From assembly GCF_002979915.1 (NCBI RefSeq), contig NZ_PCQA01000003.1, forward strand, positions 62,001 through 126,000: a DNA stretch of 64,000 nucleotides, given 5' to 3'. The stretch comes from Arthrobacter sp. MYb213 (GTDB taxonomy: Bacteria; Actinomycetota; Actinomycetes; Actinomycetales; Micrococcaceae). Under the pieces are notes generated by a model. The model was not told where the DNA came from. It made no database searches and worked only from the letters and a program-made list of their open reading frames with translations. Made by a program: the position numbers and the translations under genes. This document shows, piece after piece, positions 19,736 through 27,257 of this stretch (its first letter is position 1; each line of letters begins with the position of its first letter).

Positions 19736-20380
19736 CTACTCGCCATTAAATAGTGGGCTCAGGGTGCCGGCCTTTTCGGCTGCCCCCTGCAGTCCAATAA
19801 ATTCCAGCCAGTTTCCGAGCATCTGATAACCCTGTTCGGTGAGTACCGATTCTGGGTGATACTGCAAACCCCACAATGGAGCGGTGCGGTGAGCCAATCC
19901 CATGATGACTCCCCCAGCGGTTTCCGCGATAATTTCCAGTTCCTGCGGGATACTATCGCGAACCGCAGCCAGTGAGTGGTATCGAGTGGCGGTAAACGGA
20001 TTCGCCACGTTCTTGAATACCGGATGTTCTTCGTGACTGACTAACGAAGTTTTGCCGTGCATCAACTCTTCAGCATGCGTCACGACTCCCCCGAATGCTT
20101 CAGCAAGCGCCTGGTGGCCTAGACACACACCGAGCATCGGTTTGTCGTGCCCTGCGCACCACTTGATCAAGTCGACGCTCACGCCAGCCCCGGCGGGATC
20201 ACCTGGCCCCGGAGAAATAAGAACACCGTCATATTCTGCTGCAAGCTCTTGGGCCTGCTCGAGACTTATCTGATCGTTACGGTGAACCGTAGTCTGGGCA
20301 CCGAGCTCTTGGAGGTAACCAACGAGGGTGTAAACGAAGCTATCGTAGTTGTCGATTACGAGGATCTTGGTGGTGCTCAC
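19736..20380 (-). CDS. pabA: Type 1 glutamine amidotransferase, PabA/TrpG (aminodeoxychorismate or anthranilate synthase component II)
   Basis: 214 residues, GTG start. Class I amidotransferase with ILVIDNYDSFVYTL, ISPGPGDP, nucleophile GVCLGHQALAEAFGG (Cys near residue 80) and the His/Glu of LQYHPESVLT. It supplies ammonia to chorismate-using synthases for folate or tryptophan. In actinobacteria the copy beside pknB is annotated as pabA or trpG; no component I gene is present to decide. Its GTG overlaps the stop of the small membrane protein upstream. Confidence 0.92.
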   Translation of the reverse strand: MSTTKILVIDNYDSFVYTLVGYLQELGAQTTVHRNDQISLEQAQELAAEYDGVLISPGPGDPAGAGVSVDLIKWCAGHDKPMLGVCLGHQALAEAFGGVVTHAEELMHGKTSLVSHEEHPVFKNVANPFTATRYHSLAAVRDSIPQELEIIAETAGGVIMGLAHRTAPLWGLQYHPESVLTEQGYQMLGNWLEFIGLQGAAEKAGTLSPLFNGE

Positions 20381-20544
20381 GGGTTACTCTGGCCAATCGT
20401 TGAGTCGGTAAATGGGCTGAACTGCGACAGCCACGGGAAGACGTACATCATTAGTAATAGCACGACAGCGGCCAGCAATATTAATGCCTCAATAATGCGT
20501 AACCAGATTGGTCCTGGCAGATTCCGAAAAATCCATGCGTACAT
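20377..20544 (-). CDS. Small conserved-looking membrane protein, 55 aa
   Basis: An ORF starting ATG 20544 and ending TGA 20377, overlapping the pabA GTG (GTGA). It begins MYAWIFRNLPGPIWLRIIEA and continues into a single hydrophobic helix (LILLAAVVLLLMMYVFPWL), ending in a short polar tail. The reading frame, the coupling to pabA and GGGAG before the ATG argue that it is expressed. I recall similar short proteins beside sortase/pabA in Micrococcales, but have no function for it. Confidence 0.75.
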   Translation of the reverse strand: MYAWIFRNLPGPIWLRIIEALILLAAVVLLLMMYVFPWLSQFSPFTDSTIGQSNP

Positions 20545-20553
20545 TATTACTCC

Positions 20554-21324
20554 CTAGCTTGTGGCGTCGACAACGAGTTTCCGAATTTCCTTAGGCGGCC
20601 CAGCATCTAACGGCTGCCAATCGGTGAGTTCAGAGTAGGCAATGATGCGCTCTCGAGTGCTAAACGGCGGGTGGCAACTTGTCATCGTGAGAATCGATTT
20701 TTTGGGTTCCACACCCCATTTGTGTGGTGTTGGAAGCAACACGTCGCCATTAGATGGTGCGACAATTTCGGTATCAAACCAGGTGTAGGTGTAATACCCT
20801 TCCTTGGTTTGCAGGTAGATATGATCGCCATCGTCTAATTTGTCGATGTCCCAAAAAACTTGACCGTGGGTCTGCCGATGCGCTGCAACTGCAAAGTTTC
20901 CTTTTTCGCCGGGCAACTGGGTGTTCGGATAATAGCCAATCCCGAGATTGTCGATTACCGAGCTCTGCACGCCGTAGCTCACCGGGTGATGCGTGCCCTT
21001 TTTACCGAATGTTGGGAAGTACATGATCCCGAAAGTTTCACCTGGCCCGGCCTCACTGACCGGTGCCGGACCGTAATCGATGTCTTCTTCCACTTCTTCG
21101 TGGGGAATCACCACGTCGCCCAGATCTTGAACTAGATTCTGCGTCACTTCTTTCTGTGCGTTCGCGGAATCTATGTTCGTCCACCAAAGTTCCCAGACAA
21201 CGTAAAGCATGAGGACAATGCCAAGGGTAATCAGCAATTCACCAAGGAAACCGGTAATCCGGTTGCCAAATGTTTGCTTTTCACGGGCCATCCTTCGCCC
21301 GGGTGCAGACGCTACACGGTTCAC
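20554..21324 (-). CDS. srtE: Class E sortase
   Basis: 256 residues: an N-terminal basic stretch, a membrane helix (LGELLITLGIVLMLYVVWELWW) and an extracellular sortase barrel. Catalytic residues visible are His in AVAAHRQTHG, Cys in LTMTSCHPPFSTRERIIAY and the Arg four to six residues later. Class E enzymes, found in high-GC Gram-positives, attach LAXTG-type substrates to peptidoglycan. No substrate with such a signal lies in the window. Together with the small membrane protein and pabA it forms a minus-strand group. Confidence 0.92.
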   Translation of the reverse strand: MNRVASAPGRRMAREKQTFGNRITGFLGELLITLGIVLMLYVVWELWWTNIDSANAQKEVTQNLVQDLGDVVIPHEEVEEDIDYGPAPVSEAGPGETFGIMYFPTFGKKGTHHPVSYGVQSSVIDNLGIGYYPNTQLPGEKGNFAVAAHRQTHGQVFWDIDKLDDGDHIYLQTKEGYYTYTWFDTEIVAPSNGDVLLPTPHKWGVEPKKSILTMTSCHPPFSTRERIIAYSELTDWQPLDAGPPKEIRKLVVDATS

Positions 21325-21545
21325 TTAGGTGGTGCTCCTTTGGACGGTTTGGCATTCACTACGGACTCAACTTTCGAATTTTCCATGAACCCTAAATCAA
21401 GGACTAAGCACATTACCGCTAGTATGGAATCTACGCAGGAAAATGATGCGAAATTTCGTTCATTACTTGTCCTAACACTACCGGGAAGACCTGAGAGTCT
21501 CCCCCTTTTACTACAACATGCGGATGAAGCCGAGGGAGAATTCTA

Positions 21546-21803
21546 GTGCCGGAGTCTAAGCCACGACGCAAGAACAAACCACAGACCCAGCAGGTCGCAC
21601 CGGGCACACATGCCGCGGATAAGCCAATGCCAAGCTGGTACAAACCAGTGATGTTTGGATTGATGCTACTGGGTCTGGTCTGGATTATCGTTTATTACAT
21701 TTCGCAGACCCTGTTCCCGATCCCAAATATTGGCGGATGGAACATTGTCATTGGCTTTGGTATTGCCATGGTTGGTTTCTTCATGACAACTGGCTGGAAA
21801 TAG
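21546..21803 (+). CDS. crgA: Cell division protein CrgA
   Basis: 85 residues, GTG start with GAGGGAG upstream. A charged N-terminus is followed by two membrane helices (VMFGLMLLGLVWIIVYYI and IVIGFGIAMVGFFMTTGW). Between them is a short extracellular loop FPIPNIGGWN. This two-helix pattern is characteristic of CrgA, which recruits PBPs and FtsZ-linked factors to the septum in actinobacteria. It ends 3 bp before the convergent gdx stop. Confidence 0.95.
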   Translation: MPESKPRRKNKPQTQQVAPGTHAADKPMPSWYKPVMFGLMLLGLVWIIVYYISQTLFPIPNIGGWNIVIGFGIAMVGFFMTTGWK

Positions 21804-21806
21804 TAG

Positions 21807-22124
21807 TTATTCACTGACTGCTTTGAGGCCGATAACGCAACCAATCAGGCCCACAATGAATACCATTTTCAGTACAGAAAATGCTTCTTGACCTGTCGCA
21901 ATTGCGTAGATCACCGTGACAGAAGCACCAATCCCCACCCAGACCGCATATGCGGTTCCGGTGGGGATTTCTTTCATTGCGTACGCCAGCCCACCCATAG
22001 AAACAATAAGTGCGGCGAAAAATATGATGCTGGGAACGAGCTTCGATAACCCAGAACTCATGCCTAGTGCGGTAGCCCAAACTGCTTCAAAAAGACCGGA
22101 AATTACGAGAATTAGCCAATACAC
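21807..22124 (-). CDS. gdx: SMR-family guanidinium exporter Gdx (SugE-like)
   Basis: 105 residues from GTG 22124; longer in-frame starts would run through the riboswitch. Four membrane helices, the conserved proton-coupling Glu at position 13 (ISGLFEAVWA), the KEIPTGTAYAVWVGIGA signature and a short C-terminal tail place it in the Gdx/SugE branch of small multidrug resistance proteins. The guanidine-III riboswitch directly upstream supports export of guanidinium rather than drugs. Gdx normally acts as an antiparallel homodimer. Confidence 0.93.
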   Translation of the reverse strand: MYWLILVISGLFEAVWATALGMSSGLSKLVPSIIFFAALIVSMGGLAYAMKEIPTGTAYAVWVGIGASVTVIYAIATGQEAFSVLKMVFIVGLIGCVIGLKAVSE

Positions 22125-22140
22125 GCCAGATACCTTACTG

Positions 22141-22181
22141 GCCGTCTTAGCTATCGTTCCGGGTACGGCTCCCTCGTCCGG
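22141..22181 (-). promoter_or_regulatory. Guanidine-III (ykkC-III) riboswitch
   Basis: Read on the minus strand, the 41 nt contain CCGGACGAGG, CCGTACCCGG and AAGACGGC in the order and spacing of the pseudoknotted guanidine-III aptamer known from Thermobifida fusca, as I recall it. It lies 16 nt upstream of the gdx GTG. An AAGG ribosome-binding site follows at once, so ligand binding would free or block translation initiation. Confidence 0.88.
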
Positions 22182-22206
22182 GAATCGGCCTACCGCCGAC
22201 TCCCCC

Positions 22207-23091
22207 TTAGGGTAGCAAACCAATACCGCTTTCTTGCGCCGCCGTGTACAGAATATTCCCCAGACGATCAAGTGCTGGAGAGTCACCGGACCAGAGTTGC
22301 CAGAATAATGGCACATCAATAAACCATTGCTCGTTGAGAACCATGAGCTCGGGTGCGCTAGCTAATTGTTGTTCGGGAACCATACCCCACCCCATACCCG
22401 CGCGAATCGCCTGTACAAAGAGCAGCGAGTCTGGAACATAAGAGATGGTTCCCACTGGGCGCGGCTTCGTGGGATCAATTCGCTCGAGCATTTGATGCTG
22501 TAACGGATCTTCTCTATCAAAAAGTACTATTGGTGCCGAGGAGAGCTCGTCCTTACTTGCCCCACTCACCACGCCCGGGGCAGCTACGGCGTAGTAACGC
22601 ATACTCCCCAAACGTCGAATGGTGCACCCCTGCGCAGCTTCTTGGCTATTTGTCACCACCGCGCTGACCCTGCCTGAACGAAGCAGTCCGACCGTGAGAT
22701 TTTCATCCGTACGTAAAATCTCGCAACTTAGCTGTGGCCACTTTGCCAGAGCGGTGAAGACCGGAGCGAACCAGGTAGCCAAAGAGTCGGCGTTAACTCC
22801 GATAGTGAGTGATATCTTGCCTTCGCGGCCTTCGTGACGCATGAGCTCTTCGCTGAATTCGGTGCCCAATAGAGAAATCTGTCGCGCGTAGCGCAACACC
22901 CGCGCTCCTTGCTCAGTGGGCTTAACCGGCCGGCTTCGTACCAGCAAGATTGCTCCCAACCTGCTTTCCAAGGATTTAATCCGTTGGCTAATAGCCGAGG
23001 GGCTGACCCCTAGATCAATGGAAGCATCGTCAAAGCTGCCCGCATCGATGACCGCTAGCAGGGTTTCGAGGTGTTCAAGATCTAAGTTCAC
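22207..23091 (-). CDS. lysG: LysR-family regulator LysG/ArgP
   Basis: About 294 residues from GTG 23091, which gives the usual N-terminus NLDLEHLETLLAV; an in-frame start at 23133 is also possible. Winged HTH at 10-65 (SFDDASIDLGVSPSAISQRIKSLE) and an effector-binding domain afterwards. LysG/ArgP activates the divergent lysE gene when lysine or arginine accumulates. The 71-bp AT-rich spacer to lysE is the likely control region. Confidence 0.9.
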   Translation of the reverse strand: MNLDLEHLETLLAVIDAGSFDDASIDLGVSPSAISQRIKSLESRLGAILLVRSRPVKPTEQGARVLRYARQISLLGTEFSEELMRHEGREGKISLTIGVNADSLATWFAPVFTALAKWPQLSCEILRTDENLTVGLLRSGRVSAVVTNSQEAAQGCTIRRLGSMRYYAVAAPGVVSGASKDELSSAPIVLFDREDPLQHQMLERIDPTKPRPVGTISYVPDSLLFVQAIRAGMGWGMVPEQQLASAPELMVLNEQWFIDVPLFWQLWSGDSPALDRLGNILYTAAQESGIGLLP

Positions 23092-23162
23092 ATTAGCAAG
23101 ACTAATGTAGCGTAAGTATATTAAGTTAGACACCGGTTAGTGCCTTCTTTTACCGTTACCCT

Positions 23163-23777
23163 ATGATCCCCGCACCAATATTCCTTGGATTCTCCACAGG
23201 ACTTTCGCTCATCATCGCCATTGGATCCCAGAACGCGTTCCTGCTACGTCAAGGGATTAGACGAGAACATGTGTTGCTCACCGTCGTAATTTGCGCGGCA
23301 TCAGACGTAGTACTAATTCTGGCCGGGGTTATGGGTATCGGCACCCTCGTTGAGCATGCTCCGTGGATCCTCACTTATGCACGGATTGGTGGCTTTATTT
23401 TCCTGCTCAGCTACGCCATCCTTGCGCTAAAGCGTGCGGTCTCCCCTGGCATTCTAAGCACTTCAAATTCTCCAGCACCGACCGTCAAATGGACGGTTGC
23501 GCTGACCGCTTTATCTCTGACTTGGCTTAATCCGCATGTTTACGTAGATACGGTTATTCTGCTCGGTTCCGTAGCAGTCGCACAGCACGACGGTAAATGG
23601 TATTTCGCACTCGGTGCAATTGCGGCCAGCATCTGTTGGTTCACGGCACTTGGTTATGCTTCCAGATTCTTATCCCGCATTTTCGCAAGCGCCACGTCCT
23701 GGCGCATTCTGGATGCGATCATTTGCATGTTTATGGCCATTTTTGCGGTGTTGCTGATACGACCGCTCTTTTTGTAA
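23163..23777 (+). CDS. lysE: LysE-type basic amino acid exporter
   Basis: 204 residues with about six membrane helices. It has the family pattern GFSTGLSLIIAIGSQNAFLLRQG at the N-terminus and LTWLNPHVYVDTVILLGS near residue 120. LysE exports L-lysine and L-arginine, relieving amino-acid overload during peptide uptake. The divergent LysG/ArgP regulator strongly supports this reading. The DnaA-box cluster starts just after its stop. Confidence 0.92.
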   Translation: MIPAPIFLGFSTGLSLIIAIGSQNAFLLRQGIRREHVLLTVVICAASDVVLILAGVMGIGTLVEHAPWILTYARIGGFIFLLSYAILALKRAVSPGILSTSNSPAPTVKWTVALTALSLTWLNPHVYVDTVILLGSVAVAQHDGKWYFALGAIAASICWFTALGYASRFLSRIFASATSWRILDAIICMFMAIFAVLLIRPLFL

Positions 23778-23940
23778 AGAGTGTGAGATATCCACAGTAT
23801 TAACAGGTTATCCACACACCTTGTGGAGAACGTTCTTATTTACTTGTTCACAACTTTATCCACAGGTGGGGATAAGGTGAGTGGGGACTGTACAAACTAT
23901 TCATTAACCCAAGTCAGTGTCGATTGCATGTTGTTGAATG

Positions 23941-23962
23941 ACATGGTTGTAAGTTATTAACA
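23941..23962 (+). repeat. 22-bp direct repeat, copy 1, next to a DnaA box
   Basis: Identical to 24206-24227. It starts ACATGGTTGTAAG, ends GTTATTAACA, and is followed one or two bases later by TGTGGAT, a reversed DnaA box. The GTTATTAAC core is an AT-rich palindrome. Confidence 0.9.
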
Positions 23963-24205
23963 CTGTGGATTACGCGTGTGGACATCTTCTTTATGGTGAC
24001 TCAGTCGACAGATATCGGAGATTCGTTTAAAAATTCGAACAACTAAATGGATCGACGCAGAGCCTCGGAATAGAGCTATCTACAGGGCCTGTTTAAAAGT
24101 TATCCACAATTGTGGGTAAAGCTGTGAGTATTCGATGCCGGAAGTGGCATATCCACGAAATCAAGGGCATCCGAGGGGTGTCCTGTCGCTACCCAGAAGA
24201 GAGTT

Positions 24206-24227
24206 ACATGGTTGTAAGTTATTAACA
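24206..24227 (+). repeat. 22-bp direct repeat, copy 2, next to two perfect DnaA boxes
   Basis: Exact copy of 23941-23962, 265 bp away, followed by perfect minus-strand boxes at 24229-24237 and 24242-24250. Conservation of repeat plus box suggests a functional unit. Confidence 0.9.
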
Positions 24228-24271
24228 GTGTGGATAATACTTGTGGATAACTAGACGCAGAAGAGTTCGAA

Positions 24272-25126
24272 TTAACTTAGCGGCCACTTCACGGCCACAG
24301 CCGCAAGATATATCGCTACTGCCACAACTATCGTCAAGACACCCAACAAAGAGAATTGAATCTTCGTACGTTGTGGATTACGTGGCACCAACACAATGCA
24401 AGCGGCCGCCAGTGCGCCAGCGACAGCACCGCCGAGGTGTCCCTGCCAAGAAATACCCGAAACCACAAATCCGAGCACCACATTGAGTACTAGAACAATG
24501 GCCATCTGACGTAGGACTTGCTTGTTGGTGCGGAAAACTACGAAGAGGGATAAGAAGAGCCCTGCGAGAGCGCCCGAGGCACCCAGAGTAGCGCTCAGTG
24601 GGGGACTCAGCAGGAGAATACCCAAGGATCCACCCAAGGTGCTCAGAAGATAAAGCCAGCTAAAGCGTGCACGACCCAATCGCGGCTCGAGGAACACTCC
24701 ACAGAGATAAATGCCGTACATATTCATCGCTAGATGAAAGATAGAGCCCGTGGAGTGCGCGAACGCACTGGTGATCAAACGCCATGGTTCCCAAGCAGCC
24801 AGGGCAGGGACCAACACCATATTCTGAGTGGCCACCGGGACCACCCATTGAAGAATGTAGGCGAGAACGTTCACCGCAATCAGTGAATAAGTAATTATCG
24901 GGACACCTTGGCGCGCCCGCGCACCAAATTCGGTCCGCTGAGCAGGGATTTTCTTATTCGCTTCATGGACGCATTCGACGCACTGCACTCCCACGGGAGC
25001 CGGCACCTGACATTGCGGGCATACCGGACGGCCACATCGATTGCAGGACACATATGAGACCGTTCCTGGGTGTCTATAGCAGCTTGGAGCCGACTGCCCC
25101 GCGGGAGTCACTTGACCGTAAGACAT
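24272..25126 (-). CDS. Rhomboid-family intramembrane serine protease with N-terminal zinc-binding module
   Basis: 284 residues. Residues 15-60 hold paired cysteines and histidine (CYRHPGTVSYVSCNRCGRPVCPQC, then VQCVECVHEA), resembling a B-box-type zinc finger. Six membrane helices follow. The rhomboid catalytic Ser is in LGASGALAGLF and the His in QGHLGGAVAGA, with conserved Asn/His in the FHLAMNMYGIYL helix. This architecture is common in Actinobacteria, but the substrates are unknown. It is preceded by the cyclophilin gene in the same direction. Confidence 0.92.
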   Translation of the reverse strand: MSYGQVTPAGQSAPSCYRHPGTVSYVSCNRCGRPVCPQCQVPAPVGVQCVECVHEANKKIPAQRTEFGARARQGVPIITYSLIAVNVLAYILQWVVPVATQNMVLVPALAAWEPWRLITSAFAHSTGSIFHLAMNMYGIYLCGVFLEPRLGRARFSWLYLLSTLGGSLGILLLSPPLSATLGASGALAGLFLSLFVVFRTNKQVLRQMAIVLVLNVVLGFVVSGISWQGHLGGAVAGALAAACIVLVPRNPQRTKIQFSLLGVLTIVVAVAIYLAAVAVKWPLS

Positions 25127-25163
25127 CTGTTTCTACCTTGATCTCATCGTGGTGGTTTAAAAA

Positions 25164-25208
25164 ACTGCGGCTCCGGCGACTCCCCAAGGGAATCACCGGA
25201 GCCGCAGT
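25164..25208 (-). terminator. Terminator after the cyclophilin gene
   Basis: Complementary 13-nt arms at 25164-25176 and 25196-25208 (ACTGCGGCTCCGG and CCGGAGCCGCAGT) lie 15 bp past the minus-strand stop and are followed by T-rich sequence on that strand. Confidence 0.8.
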
Positions 25209-25223
25209 TATTACTACTGAAAG

Positions 25224-25769
25224 TTACAGCGTCTCGATATCTACCGAGGTGATAACAACATCTTCCAATGGCTTGTCACGGCCATCGGTTGCAACGGCGT
25301 TCAAGGCGTCAACAACCTTGCGGGATTCTGCATCGGTTACGTCACCGAAGATGGTGTGCTTGCCCTGCAACCATGAGGTTGCGACGGTGGTGATGAAGAA
25401 CTGCGAACCGTTGGTTCCACGACCCATGCGGATGCCGGCATTTGCCATGGCAAGCTTGTAAGGATCGTTGAAGTTCAGTTCTGGGTGGATCTCATCGTCG
25501 AACTGGTAGCCTGGGCCGCCAAAGCCCTGACCCAGTGGGTCGCCACCCTGAATCATGAAGTCAGAAATGATGCGGTGGAAGATGGTGCCGCTGTACAGCG
25601 GGGTGTTGGTCTTCTTGTCACCGGACTCTGGGTGTACCCATTCCTGCTCACCGGTCGACAAGCCAACGAAGTTCTTTACGGTCTTCGGGGCGTGGTTGCC
25701 GAAAAGATCGACGACGATGTCGCCCAAAGTAGTGTGAATCGTGGCTTTATGCGTTGCGTTTGCGGTCAT
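25224..25769 (-). CDS. ppiA: Cyclophilin-type peptidyl-prolyl cis-trans isomerase
   Basis: 181 residues, cytoplasmic (no signal peptide). Cyclophilin motifs are FHRIISDFMIQGGDPLGQG with the catalytic Arg, RGTNGSQFFIT and WLQGKHTIFGDV. It accelerates prolyl isomerisation during folding. In actinobacteria ppiA lies near crgA and gyrA in the origin region, as here. Confidence 0.95.
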   Translation of the reverse strand: MTANATHKATIHTTLGDIVVDLFGNHAPKTVKNFVGLSTGEQEWVHPESGDKKTNTPLYSGTIFHRIISDFMIQGGDPLGQGFGGPGYQFDDEIHPELNFNDPYKLAMANAGIRMGRGTNGSQFFITTVATSWLQGKHTIFGDVTDAESRKVVDALNAVATDGRDKPLEDVVITSVDIETL

Positions 25770-25937
25770 GGCTTCATTCTCCCATGAGTAGGGCCAAGGC
25801 CGCCAAAGCTGAACTACGCGCTGAGTGAAACAATTACGTCATCACCGGTGTCAGACTCGCGGACACTGGTCTCACATCGGCTAACTGCCTAGTCTGGAGG
25901 TATCTGGTAACAAAAATTGATTCACAAGGGAGAAATC

Positions 25938-26141
25938 ATGAGCAAGAAAAGTGCAGCAGGAAAATTTTTAGCATTCGGCGTGTTCGTAGGAATTGTGGCT
26001 CTCATCGTGGCCATGTGGAAAGCTTCCCGTCCGGTGGAAGACCCTTGGGAAAATGAACCAAAAATTTCCGAACCACAGCAGCCTGTCGAATCTCGCGAAG
26101 CTGATATTGCTGAGGTACGAACCTTGGTCGAGGAAAGCTAA
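25938..26141 (+). CDS. Small single-pass membrane protein, 67 aa
   Basis: ATG 25938 with AAGGGAG upstream; a longer in-frame start at 25917 has no better site. It starts MSKKSAAGKFLAFG and forms one membrane helix (FLAFGVFVGIVALIVAMWKA). The acidic cytoplasmic or external tail contains DPWENEP. It is probably translated, given the good RBS and the codon pattern. No function is known to me. Confidence 0.7.
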   Translation: MSKKSAAGKFLAFGVFVGIVALIVAMWKASRPVEDPWENEPKISEPQQPVESREADIAEVRTLVEES

Positions 26142-27007
26142 GCCCTAAGTTTTGGTGCCGCTTGGCCTCGGACGACAAATACGAGTCCAAGCAAGATGAT
26201 TCCCAAACCTATATATGTGCCCACCGGGACCACCTGCTCTAAGAGCAATGCGGCGAGCAACGCAGCACCGGGAATTTCAAGCAGGATCAAGGTCGAAACG
26301 GTCAATGGCCCCAGCACACTGAGTAGATGGTTCATCGCAGTGTGCCCGAATAGTTGCGCGCAGACGGTCAGCAGAATAATTCCAACCCAACCCCAGGCAT
26401 CAAATCCCCACAGGGGCTGTCCTGTAGCTAGGCAAATAATTAGCAACAGTACCGCGGTAACGGCATAGCAGATCGAGGTATATCGAGAGGTGCTCATGGT
26501 GCGCCGGGCCGCAGATCCTGCGAACGTATAAATCGCGGCGAGTACCCCTCCGGCAAGGGCTAACAAGTCACCCATAAACGCCGTAAGTCCTTGGCCCAAA
26601 TCAAAACCCGTAATGAGTACAACGCCAACGATAGCGGTGCTCATTCCGATTATCACGGGGGGCCGATATCTCACCCCGCGCAGCGCTTGAAACAATGCAA
26701 TCCACACGCCTTGGATACAAACCAAGGCGGTAGCCGCCGCAACACTGGTCATTCGGACCGCAAACATGAAACAGACGAAGTGCAAGGCGAGCGCCCCACC
26801 GGCAACCAGAATGTAAAACCATTCTCGCCGAGTGAAGCGTAAGTACTGCCGCGGGTTTTCCTTAATCGCCGGGCCTGCGAGGAGCAAGGCCGCTGCGCCA
26901 TTGCGCCAAAACGCCATGGACATCACCGGGACGCCGGGAAACGCCGCAATAATTGGTCCAGAAGCTGAAATGCCGAGTATTCCCAACGCGGCTAACAAGA
27001 ACGTCAC
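26138..27007 (-). CDS. EamA/DMT-superfamily transporter
   Basis: 289 residues with about ten membrane helices in two EamA repeats. It starts at GTG 27007 (TFLLAALGILGISASGPIIAAF). The conserved EamA stretches are near residue 70 (ALHFVCFMFAVRMTSVAAAT) and residue 240 (STLILLEIPGAALLAALLLEQ). These carriers export metabolites or amino acids; the substrate cannot be predicted. Its stop overlaps the end of the small membrane gene by 4 bp, convergently. Confidence 0.9.
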   Translation of the reverse strand: MTFLLAALGILGISASGPIIAAFPGVPVMSMAFWRNGAAALLLAGPAIKENPRQYLRFTRREWFYILVAGGALALHFVCFMFAVRMTSVAAATALVCIQGVWIALFQALRGVRYRPPVIIGMSTAIVGVVLITGFDLGQGLTAFMGDLLALAGGVLAAIYTFAGSAARRTMSTSRYTSICYAVTAVLLLIICLATGQPLWGFDAWGWVGIILLTVCAQLFGHTAMNHLLSVLGPLTVSTLILLEIPGAALLAALLLEQVVPVGTYIGLGIILLGLVFVVRGQAAPKLRA

Positions 27008-27257
27008 CGGCTAAGTTTACAAGCTCTACGTGACTTGCCTGAACTGGGCCTCTGAGCGCGTAAGCTCAAGTTATAGATATACATTCGTTTACTGGCATAC
27101 ATACTGGTCAAATTCAGTTTAAAAGAAGTATATGTATTAATTCTATGCCTCCTAAGGAATTAACATTGCCTTCCCGAGAATCCTTCGAGAACAAAACATC
27201 TGATCCCAGGTTCGGTTCATTCTTCGACGGACTTGTCGATTCCGTTGTGAGAAGTTA

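Larger units (their letters stand above)
23778..24271. other. Dense DnaA-box cluster between lysE and the rhomboid gene
   Basis: A 494-bp gene-free spacer. Perfect TTATCCACA boxes lie at 23808-23816, 23856-23864, 24100-24108, and on the minus strand at 24229-24237 and 24242-24250. One- or two-mismatch boxes lie at 23788-23796, 23822-23830, 23844-23852, 23867-23875, 23964-23972, 23977-23985, 24111-24119 and 24149-24157. A 22-bp direct repeat with GTTATTAAC next to a box occurs twice. This exceeds what the dnaA-dnaN spacer shows. Its function (origin part, DnaA titration site or DnaA reactivation site) is inferred. Confidence 0.8.

Noticed and set aside
23778-24271. LysE downstream terminator as explanation for the spacer
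   Set aside because: No stable hairpin follows lysE; the repeated elements are DnaA boxes in both orientations.
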